NCBI RefSeq assembly: GCF_007670255.1
Contig: NZ_SZVS01000003.1
Location: 1-64,000, forward strand
Source: Paenarthrobacter nicotinovorans
GTDB taxonomy: Bacteria > Actinomycetota > Actinomycetes > Actinomycetales > Micrococcaceae
Length of the DNA stretch: 64,000 nucleotides
Direction of reading: 5' to 3'
Under the pieces are notes generated by a model. The model ran no database searches, was not told the origin of the DNA, and saw only the letters and a program-made list of their open reading frames with translations. The first letter of the stretch is position 1, and each line of letters starts with the position of its first letter. A program made the translations under genes and the position numbers. This document shows, piece by piece, positions 8,270 through 15,963 of this stretch.

Positions 8270-8304
8270 GGCTGTCGCCGCTCCGGTACGGAACGGCGAC
8301 AGCC
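8270..8304 (-). terminator. Hairpin between gluB and gluC (attenuator-like)
   Basis: An 11-bp perfect stem (arms 8270-8280 and 8294-8304) is extended by a 4-bp inner stem TCCG/CGGA (8282-8285, 8289-8292). On the transcribed strand it is followed by TTTCATC. It lies after the binding-protein gene and before the permeases. That position suits partial termination or 3'-end protection giving more binding protein than permease. Confidence 0.65.
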
Positions 8305-8315
8305 ACCGGTTCTAA

Positions 8316-9194
8316 TTAGTAACGGTCGATCTTCGGAAGCTCGGGGACCGTCTTGATGACCTTGCCTGCGGTTGCTTCCCAGGCCTTCTTGTAGGTGTCG
8401 TCCTTTGCGAATCCCTCAAGCTGGTCGTTGATCCAGTTGCGGAAGACAGTGTCATCCTTCTTCAGGCCGATGCCGTAGGGCTCCTTCGTAAAGGTCTGGT
8501 CCGAGGCGAGCTTGAAGGCGTCCGGTTCCTTATCGACATAGCCGGCGAGGATGACGTTGTCAGTGGTCACGGCGACAACCTGCTTGTTGCGCAGCGGCTC
8601 CAGGCAGGCAGTGTAGTTGGCAGCAGGAACGAGTTCTGCGCCGTACTTGTCGACGATGGTTTTGGCAGGGGTGGACCCCGTGACAGAGCAGACCTTCTTG
8701 CCCTTGACATCCTCCGGCTTGGTAATGGAGTTGTCGTCCTTATTTACCAAAAGGGCCTGGCCAGCTTCGTAGTACGGTCCGGCGAAGGACACTTTTTCCT
8801 TGCGGGAGTCATTGATGGTGTAAGTCGCGATGACAAGGTCGACGCGCCCCTGTTCGATAAATGGTTCGCGGTTGGCGGACACAGTCTCCACCCATTCGAT
8901 CTTATCGGCGGGGATACCCAGCTTGGCGGCGATAGCCTTGCCCATCTCCACGTCGAAACCGACAGGCTTGCCGTCAAGGCCCTTCTGGCCGAAAAGCGGC
9001 TGGTCGAACTTGGTGCCAATGGTGATCTTCTGCGCCTTATTCAGCTTCTCCATGGTGGTGCCGGCTTCGAAGCTCGCGGAAGCAACGGGGGGAGTGGTGG
9101 AGCTTCCGCCGCCACCACATGCGCTCAGCGACAGGGCAAGAGCAGCAGAAGCGGCCACCAGGAGTGACTTCCTCCGGGTAATAAGAGACTTCAT
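8316..9194 (-). CDS. gluB: Glutamate-binding lipoprotein (GluB type)
   Basis: A 292-residue family-3 solute-binding protein. A lipoprotein signal (MKSLITRRKSLLV, then LSLSACGGGGSS) puts acyl-Cys at about residue 26, so it is tethered outside the membrane. The body is a two-lobed SBP fold with the family patterns GFDVEMGKAIAAKLG, DLVIATYTIND and FAGPYYEAGQALLV. A ribosome site (AAAGGAAC) precedes the start. It delivers its ligand, probably glutamate by analogy with Corynebacterium GluB, to GluCD. It sits second in the gluABCD operon, 54 bp after the ATPase. Confidence 0.92.
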   Translation of the reverse strand: MKSLITRRKSLLVAASAALALSLSACGGGGSSTTPPVASASFEAGTTMEKLNKAQKITIGTKFDQPLFGQKGLDGKPVGFDVEMGKAIAAKLGIPADKIEWVETVSANREPFIEQGRVDLVIATYTINDSRKEKVSFAGPYYEAGQALLVNKDDNSITKPEDVKGKKVCSVTGSTPAKTIVDKYGAELVPAANYTACLEPLRNKQVVAVTTDNVILAGYVDKEPDAFKLASDQTFTKEPYGIGLKKDDTVFRNWINDQLEGFAKDDTYKKAWEATAGKVIKTVPELPKIDRY

Positions 9195-9248
9195 GATGTT
9201 CCTTTCATTGGATGGCCGCCTTACGGCCGGGGTGCGGGCGGTAAGGAG

Positions 9249-10004
9249 CTAGTGGGTCAAAAGCTTGGACAAGAAGTCCTTGGCACGGTCGCTCTTCGGG
9301 TTGGTGAAGAACTCTTCCGGGCTCGCGTCCTCCACGATCTGTCCGTCGGCCATGAACACCACACGGTCAGCAGCCTTGCGGGCAAAGCCCATCTCGTGGG
9401 TTACCACGATCATGGTCATGCCTTCCTTGGCCAGCTGGATCATGACGTCCAGGACTTCGTTGATCATTTCCGGGTCCAACGCGGACGTGGGCTCGTCGAA
9501 CAGCATCACCTTCGGCTTCATGGCAAGGGCGCGGGCAATTGCCACACGCTGCTGCTGTCCACCGGAGAGCTGCGCGGGAAGCTTTGGGGCCTGGTGTCCG
9601 ACGCCGACACGCTCAAGGAGCGCCATGGCTTCCTTGTCCGCGGTTCCCTTGGCCACCTTCTTGACCTTGATGGGCCCGAGGGTGACGTTCTCAAGAATCG
9701 TCTTGTGGGCAAACAGGTTGAAGGACTGGAAGACCATTCCGACGTCGGCCCGCAAGTGGGCGAGATCCTTGCCTTCTTCGGGAAGCTTCTTCCCGTCGAT
9801 GGCGATATCGCCGTCGTCGATCGTTTCCAAACGGTTGATCGCACGGCACAGCGTGGACTTACCGGAACCGGAAGGTCCAATAACTACCACGACTTCACCC
9901 TTCCGAACCTGGAGGTTGATGTCTTTGAGGACGTGCAGTTGACCGTAGTGCTTGTTGACGCCATTCAGGGAGACGAGGGCATCGCCGGACGCTTGAGTAG
10001 TCAT
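9249..10004 (-). CDS. gluA: Glutamate ABC transporter ATPase (GluA type)
   Basis: A 251-residue ATPase of the GlnQ class. Walker [10 protein letters not shown] (43-51), Q-loop at MVFQSFNLF, signature LSGGQQQR (about 146-153), Walker [10 protein letters not shown] (167-174) and switch His in [11 protein letters not shown] are all intact. It is the first gene of the operon. ATG 10004 is preceded by TAGATT (10011-10016, this strand) with a 6-nt spacer and no Shine-Dalgarno, which points to a leaderless message. Confidence 0.95.
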   Translation of the reverse strand: MTTQASGDALVSLNGVNKHYGQLHVLKDINLQVRKGEVVVVIGPSGSGKSTLCRAINRLETIDDGDIAIDGKKLPEEGKDLAHLRADVGMVFQSFNLFAHKTILENVTLGPIKVKKVAKGTADKEAMALLERVGVGHQAPKLPAQLSGGQQQRVAIARALAMKPKVMLFDEPTSALDPEMINEVLDVMIQLAKEGMTMIVVTHEMGFARKAADRVVFMADGQIVEDASPEEFFTNPKSDRAKDFLSKLLTH

Positions 10005-10167
10005 ACGAAGAATCTAGCGAACAAAGAAGCAAATATGACCACGGTCACGGCAACTTCGTGAAGATCGTGACTGAACAGAAACCTGCTCCCCAGGCATATA
10101 CCAGACTGCAATGCAAGAAGCGGGTCGCTGCGATGGAGCCGGCGCCAGGAGGCGCTAGCCTTGGGCA

Positions 10168-11004
10168 ATGAGCATCAGCCAGCACTCAATTCCCAACCCG
10201 GATGCCAACGGCAACGGCAGGACCACCCACGTACCCCTGCCTTCGGAGATCGCGCCCGCCAAGCACAAGGGTTCCTTGGAGCTTCGACGCAAACAGGCGG
10301 ACACGGGAATGTCGGACCAGCATTTGCTGGATACCAGCGGTGCCGGGCAGTTCATTCACACTGATCCCTGGCGCGTCCTCCGGATCCAAAGCGAGTTCGT
10401 GGAAGGGTTCGGGGCGCTTGCCGACCTCGGCCCGGCCGTCAGTGTCTTTGGTTCGGCCCGCACCAAGCCCGGCAGCGAGTACTACGAAATGGCCGTTGAA
10501 GTGGGCCGCAAACTGGCAGAGTCCGGGGTGGCAGTCATTACCGGCGGGGGACCAGGATCCATGGAGGCAGCGAACAAAGGCGCTGTCGAAGGCAACGGAG
10601 TCTCCGTGGGGCTGGGCATCGAACTGCCGTTCGAGCAGGGGCTCAACCAATGGGTGGATCTGGGCATCAACTTCAGGTACTTCTTCGCCCGCAAGACCAT
10701 GTTCGTCAAGTATGCGCAGGGATTTGTGGTGCTGCCGGGCGGACTTGGAACCCTTGACGAGCTCTTCGAAGCCATGGTCCTGGTCCAGACCCGAAAGGTG
10801 ACCTCGTTCCCCATCGTTCTCCTCGGCGTCCGTTTCTGGGGCCCAATGATCGAGTGGATCCGGGAAACCCTGGTTGCCGAAGGCATGGTCTCCGAAAAGG
10901 ACCTCGACTTGATCCAGCTGGTGGATGACCCGGCTGACGCAGTCCACAGGGTGCTCCACGGTGCGCCTCTTCCCACACCAACAGGGGAACAACGCCCCGA
11001 GTAG
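10168..11004 (+). CDS. LOG family nucleotide-binding / cytokinin-riboside-monophosphate hydrolase-like protein
   Basis: A 278-residue Rossmann-like protein of the LONELY GUY type. GGGPGSMEA (about 127-135) and PGGLGTLDE (190-198) are the two conserved motifs, with the ARK arginine at 175-177. LOG proteins cleave the ribosyl bond of N6-modified or plain AMP, and the mycobacterial relative Rv1205 makes free cytokinin. An extra N-terminal tail of about 65 residues precedes the core. ATG 10168 follows TAGCCT (10156-10161) by 6 nt with no Shine-Dalgarno. In M. tuberculosis the homologue also lies close to dapD/dapE. The substrate here is unknown. Confidence 0.9.
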   Translation: MSISQHSIPNPDANGNGRTTHVPLPSEIAPAKHKGSLELRRKQADTGMSDQHLLDTSGAGQFIHTDPWRVLRIQSEFVEGFGALADLGPAVSVFGSARTKPGSEYYEMAVEVGRKLAESGVAVITGGGPGSMEAANKGAVEGNGVSVGLGIELPFEQGLNQWVDLGINFRYFFARKTMFVKYAQGFVVLPGGLGTLDELFEAMVLVQTRKVTSFPIVLLGVRFWGPMIEWIRETLVAEGMVSEKDLDLIQLVDDPADAVHRVLHGAPLPTPTGEQRPE

Positions 11005-11022
11005 CCGGGTGTTTCTGGCACG

Positions 11023-11364
11023 ATGGACAGTGTGAGCTTCTTTCTGGTATTCCTCGCGATTGTCCTGGTAGGCGCGGCACTGTTTTTCGGCGCCGGAATA
11101 GTCCGGGGGCGCACGATGGGAGCGGGTCTTGACGACCCCCTTCCCAACCTGCCCCCGGTGCTGTTGCCGGCCGAGGCGCGGCCGTCCGACGTCGATTCCG
11201 TGCGTTTTGCGCTCGGGTTGCGCGGTTACCGGATGGACCAGGTGGACCAGGTTCTCGATGAACTTAGGGACCAGTTGCGGGCCAAGGACCTTGAAATTGC
11301 GAGGCTGGGGGCGTTGGCGGAGCAAAAGTCCGGAGGCGACGAAACCGGCCGGACCCCACAGTGA
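11023..11364 (+). CDS. Membrane-anchored DivIVA-domain protein
   Basis: A 113-residue protein: one N-terminal helix (residues 5-27), a short linker, then SVRFALGLRGYRMDQVDQVLDELRDQL (about 59-85), the DivIVA N-terminal signature (F-x-x-x-x-R-G-Y-x-x-x-x-V-D), ending in a short coiled coil. Such proteins sense membrane curvature or join polar-growth complexes; this one is small and membrane-tethered, so a scaffold role is only inferred. A relative sits in the same neighbourhood (Rv1209) in M. tuberculosis. ATG 11023 is used; GTG 11032 is an alternative. The following gene starts 4 nt before its stop. Confidence 0.75.
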   Translation: MDSVSFFLVFLAIVLVGAALFFGAGIVRGRTMGAGLDDPLPNLPPVLLPAEARPSDVDSVRFALGLRGYRMDQVDQVLDELRDQLRAKDLEIARLGALAEQKSGGDETGRTPQ

Positions 11365-12617
11365 CCGTCCAGGCTCCGGCCCGGCACGGCGAAGGAGCTG
11401 CGGCCCGGCTTTCCCGCGCCGTGGCGGCTGCCGGATCACGAATGGCCAGCTGGCCTTGGTGGCTGCAAGTATCACTGATCTTTGTCGCCGCCCGCCTTGT
11501 CAGTGCCTGCATCTTCATGGCAGCGGCGCTCCAACAGGGCACCAACCCATGGTTCCCGCCGGCCCCCGATTACTGGAACTTCATCACCATCTGGGATGGG
11601 CGCTGGTACCAGCAAGCTGCCGACAGCGGTTATCCATCAGTCCTGCCGGTGGACGCCAACGGCGTGGTCAAGGAGAACGCCTGGGCCTTCTACGCTCTCT
11701 TCCCGCTCCTGGGGCGGGGTGTCGCGGCGATGACCGGCCTGGGCACTTTGCAAGCCCTCACGATGATCGCCATGCTGGCCGGGTTGGGCGCGTCCCTGGT
11801 GATCTACAAACTCTTCCGGGAATTCGCAGGCAAGCGCACAGCCCTCTTGGGCGTCGTTTTCGTTTCCACGTTTCCGGTGTCGCCGATCCTGCAGGTCCCT
11901 TATGCCGAGTCCCTGAACCTGCTGCTGCTGGCCGCATCACTGCTCTTGGTGGTCAGGCGACGGTACCTGACGGCCATTCCCGTAGTCCTGCTGATGTGCC
12001 TGTCCAGGCCCACCGGGGTACCTTTCGCTGCCATGGTCGGTTTGTTGCTGCTCTGGCGCCTTTGGGAACGGTTCAGGCGGCCATCAACAACCGAACCCAC
12101 GTCCACCCGGAGCCTCGTATCCCTGGGAGCACTGGTGGTGGCAACCGGGATCGGAGCCCTCGCCTGGCCCGCCATTGCCTGGGCCGTCACGGGCGATCCG
12201 GCCGCCTACACACGGACCGAGACAGCTTGGCGCGGACATGACCTGGTGCCTTTCAAGCCTTGGTTCGATACCGGGCGGATGTTGTTCGGACCGGTACTCG
12301 GCGTCTTGGCTCCCTTTGTGTTTACGGCACTCTTCGTATTGGTGATGATGTCCGCCCCGGTGAAGCGGCTCGGGCCGGAACTGCGGCTCTGGTGCGCCTG
12401 CTACATGGGCTACCTCCTGGTGTTCCTGCACCCGCAGACCAGTACCTTCCGGATGCTGCTGCCGTTGTTCCCCCTGGCGCTCGGGGCTGCTGCCCTGTCA
12501 AAGTCCAAGGCCTACCGGGGGACCGTTGTGGTGATGTTCGTCCTCCTGCAGATTGTCTGGGTTGTGTGGCTGTGGGCGTGGGCCCAGCTGCCCGGAGGTG
12601 GCGACTATCCGCCCTGA
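11361..12617 (+). CDS. Polytopic membrane mannosyltransferase, PIG-V-like (GT-C)
   Basis: A 418-residue membrane protein with about nine to ten helices. After the first helix, an extracytoplasmic loop carries IWDGRWYQQAADSGYP (about 75-90). The paired acidic/aromatic residues after helix 1 are the mark of PIG-V type dolichol-phosphate-mannose-dependent GT-C enzymes. TAAWRGH-like and LHPQTSTFRMLLPLFPL loops follow. A role in protein or lipid glycosylation outside the membrane is inferred. The GTG start overlaps the DivIVA-like stop by 4 nt, so the two are translationally coupled. Confidence 0.72.
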   Translation: MTVQAPARHGEGAAARLSRAVAAAGSRMASWPWWLQVSLIFVAARLVSACIFMAAALQQGTNPWFPPAPDYWNFITIWDGRWYQQAADSGYPSVLPVDANGVVKENAWAFYALFPLLGRGVAAMTGLGTLQALTMIAMLAGLGASLVIYKLFREFAGKRTALLGVVFVSTFPVSPILQVPYAESLNLLLLAASLLLVVRRRYLTAIPVVLLMCLSRPTGVPFAAMVGLLLLWRLWERFRRPSTTEPTSTRSLVSLGALVVATGIGALAWPAIAWAVTGDPAAYTRTETAWRGHDLVPFKPWFDTGRMLFGPVLGVLAPFVFTALFVLVMMSAPVKRLGPELRLWCACYMGYLLVFLHPQTSTFRMLLPLFPLALGAAALSKSKAYRGTVVVMFVLLQIVWVVWLWAWAQLPGGGDYPP

Positions 12618-12676
12618 CGTGGACCTTTGTCCCCGACCGCCAATTTGTACAAAGCCCGCACAAACAGGCCGCTGAT

Positions 12677-12844
12677 TTCGCTACGGGCGGGTAAGTACGG
12701 GATAATGGACCCAAGAGCAGGGACAAAGCACCTAACAGTGCCCGGCCATGGCGGCCTCCAAGCAGTGCCGCCGGCTGCAATTGCGACGCGGAACCAGCCC
12801 GGCCGGGTTGGCGTGACTTGGGACAAATGGAGGGGATTTTCCTA
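12677..12844 (+). promoter_or_regulatory. Promoter and long leader of the DUF3117 gene
   Basis: TTCGCT (12677-12682), an 18-bp spacer and GATAAT (12701-12706) form the best sigma-A-like promoter here. It implies a leader of about 130 nt before ATG 12845, nearly as long as the 55-codon gene. The leader has short GC-rich complementary patches (GCGGC near 12750, GCCGCCGGC near 12767) that could fold. No known riboswitch was recognised. Confidence 0.4.
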
Positions 12845-13012
12845 ATGGCGGCTATGAAACCACGTACTGGCGACGGCCCTATGGAAGTTACCAAAGAGGG
12901 ACGCAGCCTCATCATGCGTGTGCCGCTCGAAGGTGGAGGCCGGCTTGTGGTCGAGCTCAATGCCGCCGAAGCGGAAAACCTCAAGGAATGCCTCGTAGGC
13001 GTGACCGAATAG
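12845..13012 (+). CDS. DUF3117 actinobacterial core protein
   Basis: A 55-residue protein beginning MAAMKPRTGDGPMEV and ending in LKECLVGVTE, the strongly conserved DUF3117 of Actinobacteria (Rv1211 in M. tuberculosis). It has no membrane helix or signal and looks like a small beta-sheet followed by a helix. The function is not known to me. The start at 12845, with GGAGGGG about 9 nt upstream, is favoured over an in-frame start nine codons earlier. It is followed at once by a strong terminator, so it is transcribed alone. Confidence 0.93.
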   Translation: MAAMKPRTGDGPMEVTKEGRSLIMRVPLEGGGRLVVELNAAEAENLKECLVGVTE

Positions 13013-13021
13013 AGTTACGAA

Positions 13022-13050
13022 GCAGGGCCCGGCATCAGCCGGGGCCCTGC
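13022..13050 (+). terminator. Terminator after DUF3117
   Basis: A 9-bp GC-rich stem GCAGGGCCC/GGGCCCTGC is extended by GGC/GCC with one bulged G and an ATCA loop, then TTTTTGTTT. It also faces the convergent O-methyltransferase end. Confidence 0.9.
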
Positions 13051-13081
13051 TTTTTGTTTAACGCCCGACGGCGGCGGGCAC

Positions 13082-13714
13082 CTACTTCTTGACGGCCACC
13101 AAAAGGCCGTCCCCGGTGGGCAACATGGCCGAGGCGAGCCGTTCGTCGTCGCGGATGGCCTTGCCGATCTGGCGCAGTACCACGGTGGTGGAGTCACGTG
13201 CTGCCGGGTTGGAAACCCGATCCTTGTCCAGTGCGTCGTTGATGACCAGCGTGCCCCCGGACTTCAGCAGGCGGATGGCCTGTTCCACGTACTTGGGAAA
13301 GTTTGGTTTATCGGCGTCGATGAACACCAGGTCATAGGCCGCATCGGTCAGCCTGGGCAGGACATCTGCCGCGCGACCTGAGATGGTGCGGGTGCGGTTG
13401 GCGGGGCTGCCGGATTCGAGGAAGGCCTCGCGCGCTGCCTTGAGGTGCTCGACGTCGACGTCGATGGTGGTCAAGACCGCCTGGGGTCCCATCCCGCGCA
13501 GCAGGCAGACGCCCGAAACCCCGGCTCCGGAGCCGACCTCCACTACAGTCTGCGCCTTGGACGCTGCGGCAAGCACCGTCAAGACGGCGCCAACACCGGG
13601 GCTGATGGGCGTCACACCCAACTCGAACGAACGCTCGCGGGCGCGCAACATCACGTCATCCTCAGCCGGCAGATCTTCTGCGTAGGACCAGCTGCTTGAC
13701 TTGTCGGCACTCAT
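13082..13714 (-). CDS. SAM-dependent O-methyltransferase (family 3, COMT-like)
   Basis: A 210-residue class I methyltransferase. VVEVGSGAGVSG (about 57-68) is the SAM loop, TTIDVDVEHL the ribose-binding acidic residue, and DLVFIDADKPNFPKYVEQA (about 127-145) the metal-binding/active-site motif of catechol-O-methyltransferase-like family 3 enzymes. The real substrate is unknown. Its position beside sigE on the opposite strand is conserved with M. tuberculosis Rv1220c/Rv1221. The upstream region does not show a clear Shine-Dalgarno or TANNNT box. Confidence 0.9.
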   Translation of the reverse strand: MSADKSSSWSYAEDLPAEDDVMLRARERSFELGVTPISPGVGAVLTVLAAASKAQTVVEVGSGAGVSGVCLLRGMGPQAVLTTIDVDVEHLKAAREAFLESGSPANRTRTISGRAADVLPRLTDAAYDLVFIDADKPNFPKYVEQAIRLLKSGGTLVINDALDKDRVSNPAARDSTTVVLRQIGKAIRDDERLASAMLPTGDGLLVAVKK

Positions 13715-13949
13715 GAAGGGATTCGCTTTCCGCGGGTAGGGGTGTTTGTACCAGACTACTGTGTCCGCCCCGGTAAACCCGCTGTTGGAAGTGCCTTGGG
13801 CCCTGTGTCAGCCCGGCTTTTCAGCCGTGCACGAAAAACGATGTCCAGTCAGGTAATTCCCAGACAAACTTGGGATGATATTGCTCCGGTCATCCACGAG
13901 GTGGGCGGCACCGAATTAACGGTGAACCACAGTTTGAGGGGAGTGGACG

Positions 13950-14573
13950 ATGCCGGCATCCCATGCTGCGCCAGTCCTTGCATCAGAAGGCCCTGAGGCC
14001 GCTACCGACTGGGTCATGCCCAGCTGGGAGGAAGTGGTGTCCAACCACTCCGCCAAGGTATACCGCCTCGCCTACCGCCTGACCGGCAACAAGTTCGACG
14101 CCGAGGACCTCACCCAGGAGGTCTTCGTCCGGGTCTTCCGCTCGCTGGAGAACTTCAAGCCGGGAACACTGGACGGCTGGTTGCACCGCATCACCACCAA
14201 CCTGTTCCTGGACCAGGCCCGCCGAAAGAGCCGGATCCGCTTTGACGCACTGGCCGAGGACGCAGAGTCCCGCCTGCCCGGGCGTGAGCCCGGTCCCGAG
14301 CAGAGCTTCGAGCACAACAATCTCGACCTTGACGTCCAGCGGGCCCTGGAGGAGCTCCCGCCCGACTTCCGCGCCGCCGTCGTGCTGTGCGATCTCGAGG
14401 GTCTGTCCTACGACGAAGTCGCCGAGGCCTTGGGCGTAAAGCTCGGGACCGTCAGGTCCCGGATCCACCGTGGCCGCACCATGCTGCGCGAGAAACTGGC
14501 CCACCGCGATCCGCGTCCGGCCGAGGCCCGCAAGCCGCGCTTGAAGATGCCCCGCATCGCCAGCATCCTTTAG
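13950..14573 (+). CDS. sigE: ECF RNA polymerase sigma factor SigE
   Basis: A 207-residue ECF sigma factor. Region 2 spans [26 protein letters not shown] (about 42-67) and the [20 protein letters not shown] segment. Region 4 carries [25 protein letters not shown] (about 152-176) as the -35-binding helix-turn-helix. It directs transcription of envelope-stress genes when freed from the anti-sigma factor encoded 7 bp downstream. A GAGGGGA ribosome site precedes ATG 13950. Assignment to SigE rests on the conserved order sigE, anti-sigma, tatB, mrp. The 235 bp upstream show no clear auto-regulatory ECF promoter to my eye. Confidence 0.94.
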   Translation: MPASHAAPVLASEGPEAATDWVMPSWEEVVSNHSAKVYRLAYRLTGNKFDAEDLTQEVFVRVFRSLENFKPGTLDGWLHRITTNLFLDQARRKSRIRFDALAEDAESRLPGREPGPEQSFEHNNLDLDVQRALEELPPDFRAAVVLCDLEGLSYDEVAEALGVKLGTVRSRIHRGRTMLREKLAHRDPRPAEARKPRLKMPRIASIL

Positions 14574-14580
14574 GCCGTCA

Positions 14581-15495
14581 ATGCCCCGACGTTCTGACCG
14601 CCCGGGACCTCTGTCCCGGCGTAAGTTGGCTTCGCTGCGCCATTCCCGAAGCCCCGAGCATGTGCAAGTGTGCGTCAAGTGCCGTGCTTTGCTGCGCCAG
14701 GAACGGCAGTACCTTGAACGCCTGCGAAGTGCTGCTGTGCCTGAAGCGAGCCAGGATCTCACGGCGAGGCTGATTCAGCAGACCGAACGGCTTGCCAACC
14801 ATTCTCCGCAGCCTTGGGAACCCCCGCCCACCCGGAACCGGATCCAGCGTGGCCTTCGGATCACTGCAGTCGCCGCCGGCACCTTGGTGGTCTCAGCCGG
14901 CGCCCTGGCCGGCTCGGCGTACATTGTGGCCGGGGAAGAAGAACCGCAGGCCTTTGTGCAAACCAACGACGCCGGACTCCTCGCTGGCGTCTGGACTGGC
15001 GGCGCATCGGAGTCGGCGGTCGCACCCGCCTTCCAAGCCGGCAGCACCGTTACCCTGAACGCTTCCCAACTGGATGGGCTCCGGCAGGAAGGGTGGGCAT
15101 GTCCCGAACTGTCCGGAGCAGGTTTCAAGGTTGTCTCTGCCCACGCCAGGATGGTTGATGACCATCCGGCTGTTGAGCTCCACCTGGAGAGGAACGGGCA
15201 CTTCGCCACCATCGTGGAGGAACACCGTATTGGCGGGCAGAACTCCCCGGGGGCTTCGACACAGCCGCAGCTCTCCGTCACCCAGGGCAACCCATGGAAG
15301 GCTGTCTACTCAACGCCGGCAGCCGTGATCAGCTACGCGTCCGATCTCCCCGCTGAGACTGCGGATGACGCCGTTCCGGAAATAGTCCGGGCAGGCGAGT
15401 CCCTGACCGAGGCTGAGGGCACCGGGGGATCCGAAGCTTGGTACCCCAGGCTGCTCCGCGGCCTTCAGACCCTTCTTCGCCCCGCTGGTTTATGA
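14581..15495 (+). CDS. Membrane-spanning anti-sigma factor (RseA-like) with large outer domain
   Basis: A 304-residue protein. The short N-terminal cytoplasmic part has HVQVCVKC (His27, Cys31, Cys34), the His-x3-Cys-x2-Cys core of zinc-associated anti-sigma domains. One membrane helix (about 93-118) follows, then about 185 residues outside the cell with a repeated beta-like pattern (GSTVTLNASQLDGL, VVSAHARMVDDHPAVELHLERNG). It probably holds SigE at the membrane and releases it on an envelope signal, perhaps by regulated proteolysis. It differs from the soluble mycobacterial RseA of about 154 residues by the helix and outer domain. It lies 7 bp after sigE, presumably cotranscribed. Confidence 0.85.
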   Translation: MPRRSDRPGPLSRRKLASLRHSRSPEHVQVCVKCRALLRQERQYLERLRSAAVPEASQDLTARLIQQTERLANHSPQPWEPPPTRNRIQRGLRITAVAAGTLVVSAGALAGSAYIVAGEEEPQAFVQTNDAGLLAGVWTGGASESAVAPAFQAGSTVTLNASQLDGLRQEGWACPELSGAGFKVVSAHARMVDDHPAVELHLERNGHFATIVEEHRIGGQNSPGASTQPQLSVTQGNPWKAVYSTPAAVISYASDLPAETADDAVPEIVRAGESLTEAEGTGGSEAWYPRLLRGLQTLLRPAGL

Positions 15496-15526
15496 GCGGC
15501 ACCACAGACAAGGTAATCTTCGTAGC

Positions 15527-15919
15527 GTGCTTGGAATCAACGGCCCGGAGTTCATACTCCTTCTGATTATCGGCGTACTCGTCATCGGTCCCAGCCGTTT
15601 GCCCGAATACACTCAAAAGCTCGCCAACCTGGTCAAGGAAGTGCGCCGTATGGCCTCAGGTGCCCGCGAGCAGATCAAAGAAGAAGTCGGCATCGACATC
15701 GATGAAGTCGACTGGAAGAAATACGACCCCCGGCAGTACGATCCCCGGCGCATCATCAAAGACGCCCTGCTGGATGATGACACCAAGCCGGTCAGCGCCG
15801 GTGCTCCGGCTGTGGCGGCCACGGCTGCGGTTGCCGCTACCCAGCCGAAGCCGCCTGCGCGGGTCATTGAACGGCTCGCCGAGGGCGAAGCCGCTCCCTT
15901 CGACACCGAGGCTACCTAA
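15527..15919 (+). CDS. tatB: Twin-arginine translocase subunit TatB
   Basis: A 130-residue TatB. A short N-terminal helix (about 8-20, FILLLIIGVLVIG), the hinge GPSRLPEYTQ, an amphipathic helix (KLANLVKEVRRMASGAREQI) and a disordered Ala/Pro-rich tail are in the standard order. It works with TatA/TatC to export folded proteins. GTG 15527 has no Shine-Dalgarno but follows TAATCT (15514-15519) by 7 nt, so its mRNA is probably leaderless and it has its own promoter inside the anti-sigma/tatB gap. No htrA gene lies between the anti-sigma factor and tatB, unlike in mycobacteria. Confidence 0.92.
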   Translation: MLGINGPEFILLLIIGVLVIGPSRLPEYTQKLANLVKEVRRMASGAREQIKEEVGIDIDEVDWKKYDPRQYDPRRIIKDALLDDDTKPVSAGAPAVAATAAVAATQPKPPARVIERLAEGEAAPFDTEAT

Positions 15920-15963
15920 GCCGCTGCCCGGCCCGGTTCCCTGCTGAAGGGTGTCGGCAGGCC

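Noticed and set aside
13857..13880. Short dyad TCCCA...TGGGA upstream of sigE
   Set aside because: Arms of only 5 bp; not enough to support an operator or an ECF auto-regulatory promoter.
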